A stretch of DNA of 64,000 nucleotides from the NCBI RefSeq assembly GCF_949987515.2, contig NC_082689.1, positions 67,269,746 to 67,333,745 on the forward strand, read 5' to 3'. A program made the translations under genes and the position numbers. The stretch is from Delphinus delphis (taxonomy: Eukaryota; Chordata; Mammalia; Artiodactyla; Delphinidae). Below are positions 11,272-22,641 of the stretch, in pieces (within the stretch, counting starts at the first letter, position 1; each line of letters starts with the position of its first letter). The notes beneath the pieces are model-generated. The model ran no database searches. It had not been told where the DNA came from and saw only the letters and a list, made by a program, of their open reading frames with translations.

Positions 11272-12055
11272 GAAATCATAGGTTGAATATAAAATTCACA
11301 CGAGGACAATACTGTAGATTTCCTTGATTAAATTCACATCTTCAGTGTTTTAATTTCAACCCACACCTCTTTTCTTAGATGAATGGAAAAAATAACTTTC
11401 TGGAAAGTGAGTTACATAATATTAATTTTTTTAAACATTTGCTATTATCTAAGATCAAACTAGCACAAATGCCTTTTCTTGGTCACAAGCAGGTTTGAAG
11501 TATGGCTGTACCAGGGCAAACTCCAAGTACCTACTCTACATAAATTAATCTCCGAAATGAAAATGCATTATGCTTATAATTGAAGTTATCATTTCTAATA
11601 CCACCATTAATTCTGATTGAATCTTAAATTTGTGTTGCGATCATTTATTTGAAGACACTATATCTCTTAAAAATTCATGTCAAGTGCACCCTATAAAGGT
11701 TAATCTGTAGTCTTGAAGCTATTTCTTAGGCTTTGGCAATCTGGAGAAGGTCAGATTATGAATCTATGCAAAAATGAGAGCCTTTTTTTTTTAAATGGGT
11801 TGAGAGCAATATCTATTTTACAGAAAGTTAGGGATTGGCAATTTAGCTTCAGGATTTTATTTTTTAAATATAAAGAGTTGATCTATTCACAATATCATCC
11901 ATTTTTTTTTAATTAGAATTTTGATTTTAAGCCATTTCCTATACTCTTGGAATAGTGAGTTCTGGAAATAAGTAACCTCCTTCAGTCAGTCCATTTCTTT
12001 GTCTCTTTCTTCCTGTTTCTTTCACTCATTTTCCTACATAGATGGGTGCTATCAC
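11272..12055. other. Unique AT-rich stretch
   Basis: No gene or repeat identified apart from short homopolymers near 11783 and 11900. Confidence 0.45.
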
Positions 12056-12059
12056 TATC

Positions 12060-12845
12060 TACCTAGGTGCTGTATTCGGGAATTTTGGGGGAGGGTCCCT
12101 CTTGATGCCTCCTTTTCTCTCTCTTTGCCATATCCAATCAATCTTTAAGTGCTATCTGTGTCTTCTCAAAAATAGCTACAGAAGATATGGAAAGCATCTA
12201 TATATTTCTATTCTCCCTATCATTCCTTTAGTGCAAGCAACAGCTGCCTAACTAGTAGGCTGAACCATATGAAATTGTCATTTTTGTTAGACAAAATATT
12301 CATATATCCACAATTCAACCTAAATACTTTTTCTTTCTTCTTTTCCTAATCCATTTGTTTCATATTGCAGTAAAAGAAATATTTCAGAAATACAAACCTG
12401 ATCATATTTCATCCTTGTTAACCCCCTTCAATGGTTTTCCATTGTCTCATGATAAGGTCTGAATTCCTTTCCATGACCAACAAGGTGCTACATGAGCTGG
12501 ATTTCTTTAGCATCATTTTTTGAAACTTCACAACTTTGCAGTTTTGTTCATTTTATCTCTGGTCTTTTGAATGTATCTTCTACATGGTCTGTCTTCACTG
12601 CCTCTACTTTGCTGAATCCAATTCACCTTTTAGATTTCAGTGTATCTAACACTTTCTCTAATTCCTCAGGTCTGAGTTAGAAGCTTTCTTAGGTGCTCCT
12701 GTAGCAACCATCACACTGTATTTAATTTCATATTTACTTTTTTATCTCCTTTACTCAGTATGTTCCATGAAGGAAAGGGCCATGTCTTCTGGTTGAGCCC
12801 TGGGGTTCTAGTGCTAATGCATTACAGATACCCAATACATTATTC
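12060..12845 (+). mobile_element. L2 LINE, sense, near 3' end
   Basis: A long ordered match to an L2-type 3' region: 'gccatatccaatcaatc', 'gctgcctaactagtaggct', 'aacctgatcatatttcatc', 'cttcaatggttttccattg', 'gaattcctttccatgacc', 'aggtgctcctgtagcaac', then 'gttccatgaaggaaagggcc' and the terminal block. Several indels, no intact frame. It runs directly into a MIR. Confidence 0.7.
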
Positions 12846-12943
12846 AGCAAGTTACTTAATCTCTCAAGTTAACCTCAGTTTCCACATATCAAGGATGGGG
12901 AAAACTTCGTAGAGAGATGGTGAAGATTGAATAATAAGACATT
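12846..12943 (+). mobile_element. MIR fragment
   Basis: 'agcaagttacttaatctctc' then 'cctcagtttccacatatc' then 'gatggggaaaac' and 'gaagattgaataataag' in MIR order. The adjacent L1 insertion ends it at 12944. Confidence 0.6.
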
Positions 12944-12959
12944 TTGGCAGGCTATTCTT

Positions 12960-15022
12960 TTTTAAAAAAAAGTTTATTGGAGTATAGTTCCTTTACAGTG
13001 TTGTGTTAGTTTCTACTGTACAGCAAAGTGAATCAGCTGTTGTATACATGTATCGCCTCTTTTTTGGATTTCCTTCCCATTTAGGTCACCACAGAGCACG
13101 GAGTAGAGTTCCTTGTGCTATACAGTAGGTTATCATTAGTTATCTATTTTATACATAGTATCAATACTCTATATGTGTCAATCCCAATCTCCCAATTCAT
13201 CCCAGCCTGCCCTTTCCCCCTTTGTATCCATATGTTTGTTCTCTACGTCTGTGTCTCTATTTCTGCTTTGTAAATAAGATCGTCTATACCAATTTTTTCA
13301 GATTCCACATATATGTGTTAATATATGATATTTGTTTTTCTCTTTCTGACTTACTTCGCTCTGTATGACAGCCTCTAGGTACATCCACGTCTCTACAGAT
13401 GACCCAGTTTCATTCCTTTTTATGGCTGAGTAATATTCCATTGTATATATGTAGCACATCTTCTTTATCCATTCTTCTGTTGATGGACATTTACGTTGTT
13501 TCCATGTCCTGGCTATCGTAAATAGTGCTGCAGTGAACACTGGGGGGCATGTGTCTTTTTGAATTATGGTTTTCTCTGGGTAGATGCCCAGTAGTGTGAT
13601 TTCTGGGTCACATGGTAGTTCTATTTTTAGTTTTTTAAGGAACTTCCATACTGTACTCCATAGTGGCTGTATCAATTGACATTCCCACTAGCAGTGCAAG
13701 AGGGTTCCCTTTTCTCCACACCCTCTCCAGTGTTTATTGTTTGTAGATTTTTTGATGATGGCCATTCTGACTGGCGTGAGATGATATCTCATTGTAGTTT
13801 TGATTTGCATTTCTCTAATAATTAGTGATGTTGAGCATTTTTTCATGTGTTTGTTGGCCGTCTGTATGTCGTCTTTGGAGAAATGTCTATTTAGGTCTTC
13901 TGTCCATTTTTTGATTGGGTTGCTTGTTTTTTTGATATTGAGCTACCTGAGCTGTTTGCAGATTTTGGAGATTAATCCTTTATCAGTTGCTTCGTTTGCA
14001 AATATTTTCTCCCATTCTGAGGGTTGTCTTTTGGTCTTGTTTATGGTTTCCTTTACTGTGCAAAAGCTTTTAAGTTTCATTAGGTCCCATTTGTTTATTT
14101 TTTAAATTCTCATTACTGTAGGAGGTGGGTCAAATAAGATCTTGCTGCAATTTATGTCAGAGTGTTCTGCCTGTGTTTTCCTATAAGAGTTTTATAGTGT
14201 CTGGCCTTACACTTAGGTCTTCAATCCATTTTGAGTTTATTTTTGTGTATGGTGTTAGGGAATGTTCTAATTTCATTCTTTTACATGTAGCTGTCCAGTT
14301 TTCCCAGTACCACTTACTGAAGAGGCTGTCTTTGCTCCATTGTATACTCTGGCCTCCTTTGTAAATAGTTTAGGTGACCATATGTGCGTGGGTTTATTTC
14401 TGGGCTTTCTGTCCTGTTCCATTGATATATATTTCTGTTTTTGTGCCAGTACCATGCTGTCTTGATTACTGTAGCCCTGTAGTATAGTCTGAAGTCAGGA
14501 AGCCTGATTCCTCCAGCTCCATGTTGTTGTTTCTTTTTTCCCTCAAGATTGCTTTTTCTATTCGAGGTTTTTTTGTTTCCATACAAATTGTAAAATTTTT
14601 TATTCTAGTTCTGTGAAAAATGCCATTGGTAGTTTGATAGGGATTGCACTGAATCTGTAGATAGCTTTGGGTAGTATAGTCATTTTTACAATATTGATTC
14701 TTCCAATCCAAGCATGTGGTATATCTCTCCATCTGTGTGTGTCATCTTTGATTTCTTTCATCAGTATCTTATAGTTTTCTGAGTACAGGTCTTTTGCCTC
14801 CTTAGGTAGATTTATTCCTAAGTGTTTTATTCTTTTTGTTCCAGTGGTAAATGGGATTATTTTCTTAATTTCTCTTTCTGATCTTTCATTGTTAGTGTAT
14901 AGGAATGCAAGAGATTTCTATGTAATAACTTTGTATCCTGCGACCTTACTAAATTCATTGATTAGCTCTAGTAGTTTCCTGGTGGCATCTTTAGGATTCT
15001 CTCTGTATAGTATCATGGCATC
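12960..15022 (-). mobile_element. 5'-truncated L1, antisense, with TSD
   Basis: Reading the minus strand, this is the last part of an L1: the C-terminal part of ORF2 from just beyond the reverse-transcriptase FADD motif, the 3' UTR, and a short T/A junction at 12960-12974. It is flanked by a 16-bp duplication with one mismatch (ttggcaggctattctt at 12944-12959 and ttgacaggctattctt at 15023-15038). The 3' UTR is the type ending near 'ttattggagtatagttc', shared with the L1s at 48.99, 57.2 and 60.7 kb. About 2.06 kb long. Confidence 0.93.
13298..15022 (-). pseudogene. L1 ORF2 C-terminal remnant
   Basis: Minus-strand frames 14466-14732, 14314-14586 and 13298-13675 are consecutive parts of L1 ORF2 in different reading frames. 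They carry familiar L1 words such as [20 protein letters not shown]-region equivalents and the ORF2 end YTMEYYSAIKRNE...HICGI. Frameshifts and stops separate them, so no functional endonuclease/reverse transcriptase can be made. The normal ORF2 stop is at the 13298 end. Confidence 0.88.
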
Positions 15023-15038
15023 TTGACAGGCTATTCTT

Positions 15039-15820
15039 ATTTTAGATTTTTGTACTTCCCTTTCCGATTTACTTCTGTAGTTTTTTTTTGTTTCCTTTCA
15101 TTTGGGAGATTGATCTTCTCACTGGTAGAGATGATATTTGGTGCATTATGTAGGAAGGATAGAGGAGGATGGGAAACAAAATGTAGTCACTCTTCCATCC
15201 TGCTGGCAACTCACATCCCTGGAACTGGGTTTCAGCAACTATAGAGAGAGGCAGCAGGGGTGAGACTCTTCAGGGCTGCACTGTATTTAGGTGATAAAGT
15301 GGGCACAGAGTTTGGAAGGAAACCTTTGTGCCCTCTTGCATGGGGCCCAGTATTTTGTGACTCCCAGAGGATTGGGACCTTAAGTTTGCCAGGCTCAGGT
15401 TATAGGGATTTACTGTGAGACTATTCCTGACAGTAAGGAAGGCAGCATTTGTCTCATGGGAATAAAGAACAGTAAACATAACATGCCAGCCTTTCAGGGA
15501 TAGAACGAGATTCAAGAGTCTCCAAAGGACTTTTGTGTTATTTATTTTCATTTTTGTGTTCTCCTGTTAATGGCCCTCCAAAACATCCCCAGGGTTGTTT
15601 TGGTTTTGTCTTCTCCCTTCTCCTCTTGCTGCTAGTTTTTTAATGCATCTTTTATTCTGTATGTCCTTTTATCTGTCTCAAAGCTTTAATCTAGTCAAAA
15701 CGTCTATTCATAGCTGAAATTATCTTCATTATACCTTGGAAGACTAAATAGGAAGCCAACTCATCATTTGACTCTGAACTTAATTTCTGATTTTGTGCCT
15801 CTGCAAGCATTACTGTTTTT
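15039..15820. other. Unique stretch
   Basis: No repeat or gene identified. The 93-codon minus-strand frame at 15270-15551 has no recognisable domain. Confidence 0.45.
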
Positions 15821-15821
15821 A

Positions 15822-15970
15822 CTTATTCATTCGTTCAGTTAATTCATTCAACAGATATTCACTGAGTGCCTTCCTCACTTTTGGCACTCTTCTTGGTAGT
15901 AGTAATAATACCTGGATACTATACACATAAACATCCCTGCACTCAAGATACACACATTCTAGCAACATTC
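15822..15970 (-). mobile_element. L2 3' end, antisense
   Basis: 'gttaattcattcaacagata', then 'cactgagtgccttcctcact', 'ggcactcttcttggtagtag' and 'catccctgcactcaagat' are the reverse complement of the L2 3' terminus in order. Confidence 0.7.
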
Positions 15971-16399
15971 AAACTACTGGAAATGGAAAAGAGGCTGAGA
16001 CTGGAGTAGAATTCTAGTAGTTACTAATATGATATTACTTTGAAAGTGATCAGCAAAGTAACAGATGAGAACATTGAGTCTGTTTTCAGGACTCCTTCAG
16101 ACAGATCCGTGCTTTCACTGATTACTCATAGCCTGCTCTCTTGTCTTATTGCCCTCTAAGTACGCTAAACATACCTTATATGTTTTCTCCCGTCAGACTG
16201 CTCCCTCTTGTATCCCACTCATTTTCTCCAGGTCATGGGTAACTTATCTATGAAGATAATTTATGGCCTGGGGAGTGCTCATGGATTAATGCATATTATG
16301 TCCAGGTATTGTTCGTATTTCAGCAGGGAGTTTCCCTCATCTTAACTCCTCAGCTACAAAGCACCTCTGTGGATCATTTTAAAACTTTTTTTTCGGGCT
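15971..16399. other. Unique stretch
   Basis: Nothing recognised. Confidence 0.45.
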
Positions 16400-17150
16400 A
16401 ATAGGGAAGCAGTTTGGACTACAGACAAACTTTAATTGCTTCCCAAATCTCACCATCTATCTGGCTAATTGGTAAATACTCTCTTAAAAGCCCAACCAGA
16501 CAAGAAATAAGCCAGAATCATTTCTGGTTTTCTGCCAACTGTTGCATATGTCCGACATTCTTTTCAGAAAGAAAACATTGTGAATCAAAATATTATGAGA
16601 TTGTTTCCACATTATGCTCATTAATGATTTAAAATATAGGTCTTTCTTGTGTTTGACATTATAAAGAAGCAGTCCTGGGCCTTTAAGTGAGATTGGGATG
16701 AACCATGATCAGTGAATAGCTGTTTAAGTAGAGAGATGCAGCCCAGTTACAGTGCTACATTACTTATCATCAGGCTGTTACTACCATTCCCTTTAGCATT
16801 ATTTTAACTTAAATATCAGTGTATTAGACCCCACGATTCACCACCCTGGGAGTTATTGCCTGCTTTGTGGGCAGAGCCAGCTTTCAAAAGCCTTAAATCT
16901 TAGTGTTTCCCAGCTGTCATTCTCTTGCCAAGGGCCTTTTTAAAAGGGTTTGGGGTTCTCCTTTACATTACATATGCATAACTTCCATTAGTGTTAATCA
17001 TATGCTCCATTTTAGAGCTGTTTTGGCCCCTCTGGTTAAATGGGCGTTTAAGCAGTTTTTAATGCATTATATGTACTTATTTTTTAAACGAGTATTATAT
17101 GCCCAATTGACTGGAATGAATACAAAGTCCATCAGGTGAATACAGATTTA
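16400..17150. other. Candidate conserved non-coding block
   Basis: About 750 bp free of recognisable repeats, balanced in composition, dense in words such as TTTAATTGC, GCTAATTGG, CTCATTAATGATTTAAA and CATATGC. The texture resembles a conserved enhancer more than neutral DNA. No alignment was possible; short frames inside (16414-16632, 16903-17139) look like chance. Confidence 0.25.
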
Positions 17151-18107
17151 TAATTGTTTTTAAAGCATGTATTATTTACTCAACCGACCATGACAGCCCT
17201 TTTGGAGTCATGCCAGCTGAGAGGGGAACTACATGTATATGTCAATACTGAATAAGCCTTTATGAAATCTTTTAGTGAGGTTCTCTCAGTTAACCTTAAA
17301 ACTTATCCAGCTAATTATTTCCTCTCAATTTCTCTCTCTCTTCACAAACAAATTCTCAAAATATTGTTCACTAGTTTTAGCCTACATCATCATCATCGGT
17401 GAACTACATGAAATCTATGCAAAACCCCATTCAGTTCAAATAAACTCAACAAATTCAACAAGGTATATAGTGTCTACGTGGCATTAGGCCCTGATACCGA
17501 AAAAGAAAAGATGCTCAGTTCTCAACATCACATAAAATTGACCTACATAAATAGTAGAATTTAATAAATTATTCCATTTTACAAGTTATCCAATCTGTCT
17601 AAAAATTACTATAACTGAGCAGACTGAAAAGAAATTAAATATGTTCCTTGTTCTCTTCTCAGACATACAATTAAATTCTACTCCACTCTTCTTTTATAGC
17701 ATTAAGTGTGTTATATATCCTTTTTTCCCTTACCTGAGTTTTAGTAAGATTATTCCAAAATTGTTTTCCAGATCTTTAACATTTTTAAAATTTTTGTAGC
17801 ATCTTCACTTTTTACTGTAATAATAGATTGACTAATTAATAGGACACTGGAATTTATTTTTATTAGCTTTTAAAGCTCAAGACAGATACATCGTGCAATT
17901 TTAGGGAATGTATTCAGACCCTATGCCAAATGAAAGGTGATTGCTCTTGACCATATTGTAACCTTGTCTTACGGTTGGTAGAATTGAAATCCATATTAGT
18001 TGTGAGAAGGAAATGCATTGCTTGTTACCAGAAAAGAGCAGCACATAGAATTTCAATTTCTGACAATGATATTTGAGTTTAAAAATTCCAGTAGTACTTT
18101 AGGGACA
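17151..18107. other. Unique AT-rich stretch
   Basis: No gene or repeat recognised. Confidence 0.45.
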
Positions 18108-18119
18108 CCCTGAAATTTT

Positions 18120-18331
18120 TTTTTTTTTTTTTTTTTTTTTGGCTGTATGCAGGCCTCTCACTGCTGTGGCCTCTCCCATTGCGGAGCACAGGCTCCGGAC
18201 ACACAGACTCAGTGGCCATGGCCCACGGGCCCAGCCGCTCCGCGGCATGTGGGATCCTCCCGGACCGGGGCACGAACCCGTGTCCCTTGCATCGGCAGGC
18301 GGACTCTCAACCACTGCGCCACCAGGGAAGC
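18120..18331 (-). mobile_element. CHR-type tRNA-Glu SINE (short form)
   Basis: An oligo-T run of more than 20 nt, then the same antisense SINE body as at 11.05 kb, ending 'gcgccaccagggaagccc'. The duplication is slightly decayed (ccctgaaatttt at 18108-18119, ccctgacattct at 18332-18343). The open frames over it on both strands are artefacts. Confidence 0.92.
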
Positions 18332-18344
18332 CCCTGACATTCTT

Positions 18345-19481
18345 TGTAGTTCAAAAATTAATGCACAAGAAAGACCGTATTCACTTAAGCTACCAAAAGT
18401 AATCCTTTCCTTACTGTATACATGTGAAGATTGTTCTTGGGGTGAGTGCTGTAGCCTCTGCTCCCAGAAACTGACCATGTTTGCAACTTTCCCTCAGACT
18501 TGAGGTCAGTCTGAGACTCTTGCTAGTAGAGTCTTCCTAGGTAGCAAGGACTCTGAGCCCAAGTGTGCTGTTGGCTGCTGCTGTTGTCCAGCGGTTCCTA
18601 AGGGGACCATTTGTTGATGGTTCATGAGAATACCTTTGAGTGTTCTTGTGTGACTTTCCCAGAGGGAAGCTTAGTTATGACAACGTGGTTCAGAAACTAG
18701 GCAGCAATGGGTGGAATGTGTTCTCTTTATTTGAAAAAAAAAAGCCATAAACTCACCTCCACAAAATGTGTCCTTGAAGAACTATAATGAAATAAGGTAA
18801 GCTTACATAATAAAAAAATCATGTTGAAATAATAGATAAATAGTAAGGCCAGCAACCATATTTTATCTGTATGACTTAGAGATTAATGCTTTTCCCTGAC
18901 TGATAGCAAAGGCTGTTTAACTTAATATTGTTAGATATTTTAAACCATTCCTTTTCTTTTGGGTTTTCTTATTATTTAGTTTTCTTATTCAAGCCTGTCC
19001 ATCTTTCCTTTTCCCCTTCCTTCCTTCCTTTCCATTTTCTTCTACACAAATACTGATTGTAAATTTGCTACATGAATTAGGCTCTAAATGAAATATGGTT
19101 CAAGTCTTTAAATACTTCGTAGTTTAATAAGAGTATATACATACGGAAGAGATAATGACAATTAACGTGATAAATGTGTAAGTATAGTGTTAATTAAAAA
19201 AGTACCCCTAGGATGATGTTACCTGGGATTCATTGGTGGCTTGAATATGTTTTTTATTTGTTTGATATGGGCTATTATATGTCAGTCAATTTTAGCGGTA
19301 GCAAGAGTCTTTCTTAAATTGAAAAAAGACATTTTCCCAGAAGGAGCAAAATGATTCTATTAAAAATTATTGAGAAGTTCCCCAAATGCCCTTCTGAGTG
19401 AGTATCTTGGTAAAGTATATGCATTTTCAAGAATATAAAATATGTAGCTGATAAATTCCATACATTAAAAGTATTATATGT
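18345..19481. other. Unique stretch with a (CCTT)n tract
   Basis: A short CCTT-type pyrimidine repeat lies at about 18998-19040. Otherwise no gene or repeat recognised. Confidence 0.5.
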
Positions 19482-19496
19482 AAAAGTAGTAGCTTG

Positions 19497-20971
19497 CAGA
19501 AAACTATAAGACACTCATGAAAGAAATTAAAGATGGTACAAATAGATGGAGAGATATACCATGTTCTTGGATTGGAAGAATTAACATTGTGAAAATGACT
19601 ATACTACCCAAAGCAATCTACAGATTCAATGCAATCCCTATCAAACTACCACTGGCATTTTTCACAGAACTAGAACAAAAAATTTCACAATTTGTATGGA
19701 AACACAAAAGACCCCAAATAGCTAAAGCAATCTTGAGAAAGAAAAACAGAGCTAGAAGAATCAGGCTCCCTGACTTCAGACTATACTACCAAGACAGCAA
19801 TCAAGACAGTATGGTACTGGCACAGAAACAGAAATACAGATCAATGGAACAGGATAGAAAGCCCAGAGATAAACCCACACACATATGGTCACCTTACTTT
19901 TGATAAAGGAGGCAAGAATATACAATGGAGAAAAGACAGCCTCTTCAGTAAGTGGTGCTGGGAAAACTGGACAGCTACTTGTAAAAGAATGAAATTAGAA
20001 CACTTCATAACACCATACACAAGAATAAACTTAAAATGGATTAAAGACCTAAGTGTAAGGCCAGACACTATAAAACTCTTAGAGGAAAACATAGGCAGAA
20101 CACTCTATGACATAAATCACAGCAAGATCCTTTTTGACCCACCTCCTAGAAAAATGGAAATAAAAACAAAAATAAACAAATGGGACCTAATGAAACTTCA
20201 AAGCTTTTGCACAGCAAAGGAAACCATAAACAAGACCAAAAGACAACCCTCAGAATGGGAGAAAATATTTGCAAATGAAGCAACTGACAAAGGATTAATC
20301 TCCAAAATTTACAAGCAGCTCATGCAGCTCAATATCAAAAAAACAAACAACCCAATCCAAAAATGGGCCGAAGACCTAAATAGACATTTCTCCAAAGAAG
20401 ATATACAGATTGCCAACAAACACATGGAAGAATGCTCAACATCATTAATCATTAGAGAAATGCAAATCAAAACTACAATGAGATATCATCTCACACCAGT
20501 CAGAATGGCCATCATCAAAAAATCTACAAACCGTAAATGCTGGAGAGGGTGTGGAGAAAAGGGACCCTCTTGCACTGTTGGTGGGAATGTAAATTGATAC
20601 AGCCACTATGGAGAACAGTATGGAGGTTCCTTAAAAAACTAAAAATAGAACTACCATATGACCCAGCAATCCCACTACTGGGCATATACCCTGAGAAAAC
20701 CATAATTCAAAAAGAGTCATGTACCGCAATGTTCATTGCAGCACTGTTTACAATAGCCAGGACATGAAAGCAACCTAAGTGTCCATCGACACATGAATGG
20801 ATAAAGAAGATGTGGCCCATATATACAATGGAATATTACTCAGCCATAAAAAGAAACGAAATTGAGCTATTTGTAGTGAGGTGGATGGACCTAGAGTCTG
20901 TCATGCAGAGTGCAGTAAGTCAGAAAGGGTAAAACAGATACTGTATGCTAACACATATATATGGTATCTAA
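19497..20971 (+). pseudogene. L1 ORF2 C-terminal remnant
   Basis: Frames 19517-19903, 19989-20597 and 20537-20767 are successive ORF2 pieces (for example [48 protein letters not shown]) in shifting frames, ending with a degraded C-terminus and a stop at 20969-20971. Only the region downstream of the reverse-transcriptase core is present. Dead by truncation and by at least two frameshifts. Confidence 0.88.
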
Positions 20972-21370
20972 AAAAAAAGAAAAAAAATGGTCATGAAGAA
21001 CCTAGGGGCAGGACGGGAATAAAGACGCAGACCTACTAGAAAATGGACTTGAGGACATGGGGAGGGGGAAGGGTAAGCTGGGACGAAGCTAGAGAGTGGC
21101 ATGGACATATATACACTCCAAACGTAAAATAGATAGCTAGTGGGAAGCAGCCGCATAGCACAGGGAGATCAGCTCGGTGCTTTGTGACCACCTAGAGCGG
21201 TGGGATAGGGAGGGTGGGAGGGAGGGAGATGCAAGGGGGAAGAGATATGGGGATATATGTATATGTATAGCTGATTCACTTTCTTATAAAGCAGAAACTA
21301 ACACACCATTGTAAAGCAATTATACCTCAATAAAGATGTTAATAAGTAAATAAATAAATAAATAAACCGA
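19497..21370 (+). mobile_element. 5'-truncated L1, sense, with TSD
   Basis: The only recent L1 in sense orientation. It contains the C-terminal third of ORF2, a 3' UTR with a G-rich tract (21202-21239), and an 'aataaagatg' motif followed by an A-rich (TAAA)n tail (21347-21366). It is flanked by aaaagtagtagcttg (19482-19496) and aaaagtaatagcttg (21371-21385), one mismatch. Length 1.87 kb. Confidence 0.94.
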
Positions 21371-21413
21371 AAAAGTAATAGCTTGACCCCAAGCTGGGAA
21401 GTATTATCATTAG

Positions 21414-21533
21414 AAAACCTCACCCACCTAAAGTATAATTTACAAAAGAGTAAAATAAAACTTTACATGATTTTTTAAGAAGATTGTAAAAAATATTTGC
21501 ACTGTATTTCCTCGCCACCTAAAGAAAAAGCCT
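21414..21533. repeat. Local duplication, copy 1
   Basis: The first 58 bp match 22243-22300 with about six differences, and a further shared block 'tgtaaaaaatattt' follows a short indel. It starts 28 bp beyond the L1 target duplication. I do not recognise a family. Confidence 0.8.
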
Positions 21534-22242
21534 TTTGAAATTGGTCATAACTTAGGGGAAATATCTCTAGAGAAGAGAACTCTTTTTTTTAATCTCTCAC
21601 ATCATCAGTGTATTTTTTTTTCACTATTTTATAAGCAACCGACTTCCATCTCTGTGCCCTTGCTTCATAGTGCAAAGTCCTTTGTGAATGGGCCATATTC
21701 TCTCGCACATACAGGTCCCCACAGCATAATCACATAGATTAACTGAACTGGATCGTTTATTGTTACACTTGGAGACCTCTATAAACTTGAACAGGGAAGT
21801 GAGTAGTAATGTGACATTGGCCATAGAAATTGACATTTTCTTTTTTTGTTGTTTGCTTGCTTGTATTTTAAAATTGTTTTCTAGTCCCTGGTTATTTCTC
21901 ACCTGAAAGCAATATTACTAAAATGTTTTATTAAAATAAACTACTTTCACATATAGTATTAGTTGGAATAGATTCAAGAATGTACCGAACTCATTTTAGC
22001 AAGGCAACAAAATGAGAGTTTCTTCCACAGGCCTTCTCTGCTGCCTTAAAGTAAAAATAGTTGAGTAAATAAAAGCATCCACATCAAAGCAGCGCTGCTG
22101 TTGCATTTCAGAGAAGGAATTTAGATGAAATTGTGATTTTTTTTGTTTATTGATATCAATACTTTGTACATTTCTTCCCTCTGTTATGCAGATGGTGGCT
22201 TCAGTGAAAGCTTTGCTGCAGACAGAACAGAACAAAACACAT

Positions 22243-22350
22243 AAAACCTAACCAACCAAAAGTATATTTTACAAAAGAATAAAATAAAACTTTGCATGAT
22301 ATATGACTGTAAAAAATATTTCCACTTCATCTTCTTACCACTTTTTTTTC
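22243..22350. repeat. Local duplication, copy 2
   Basis: Direct-orientation partner of 21414-21533, about 829 bp downstream. Similarity fades beyond about 22330. The sequence between the copies is unique. Confidence 0.8.
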
Positions 22351-22589
22351 AAAGCCAGGTGTTAAAGTGTACACATTTCTATACATGTTTTTCTGAAAGC
22401 ATATAACTTTGAATATCTTACTCTATTCTTAAACATTTGTCAAATTACTGAAAGCCTACTAAGCTAATGCGAACAAAAAGAAATCAGTTTGATGTGATAG
22501 ATGTATCCTCAAAATGTCATTTCCCTGAGAAATAAGAAAACACTTGTAGGATTTGAGAGGACAGAACAGCAAATACATTTTAAGGAGAT

Positions 22590-22641
22590 GAAATATTCTC
22601 TCTCTTTGACTCTCTGTCTCTCTCTCTGTGTCTCTCACTCT
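22590..22641. repeat. (CT)n-rich low-complexity tract
   Basis: Interrupted CT dinucleotides with a few TG and GA breaks. Confidence 0.85.

Noticed and set aside
11001..11286. Overlapping open frames on both strands rich in Arg/Pro/Gly
   Set aside because: They are six-frame shadows of a CHR-type SINE; the same words appear at 18.1 and 40.6 kb.
22590..22641. CT-rich tract as a promoter initiator or splice polypyrimidine tract
   Set aside because: No downstream AG/exon or upstream promoter context; it fits a simple repeat.
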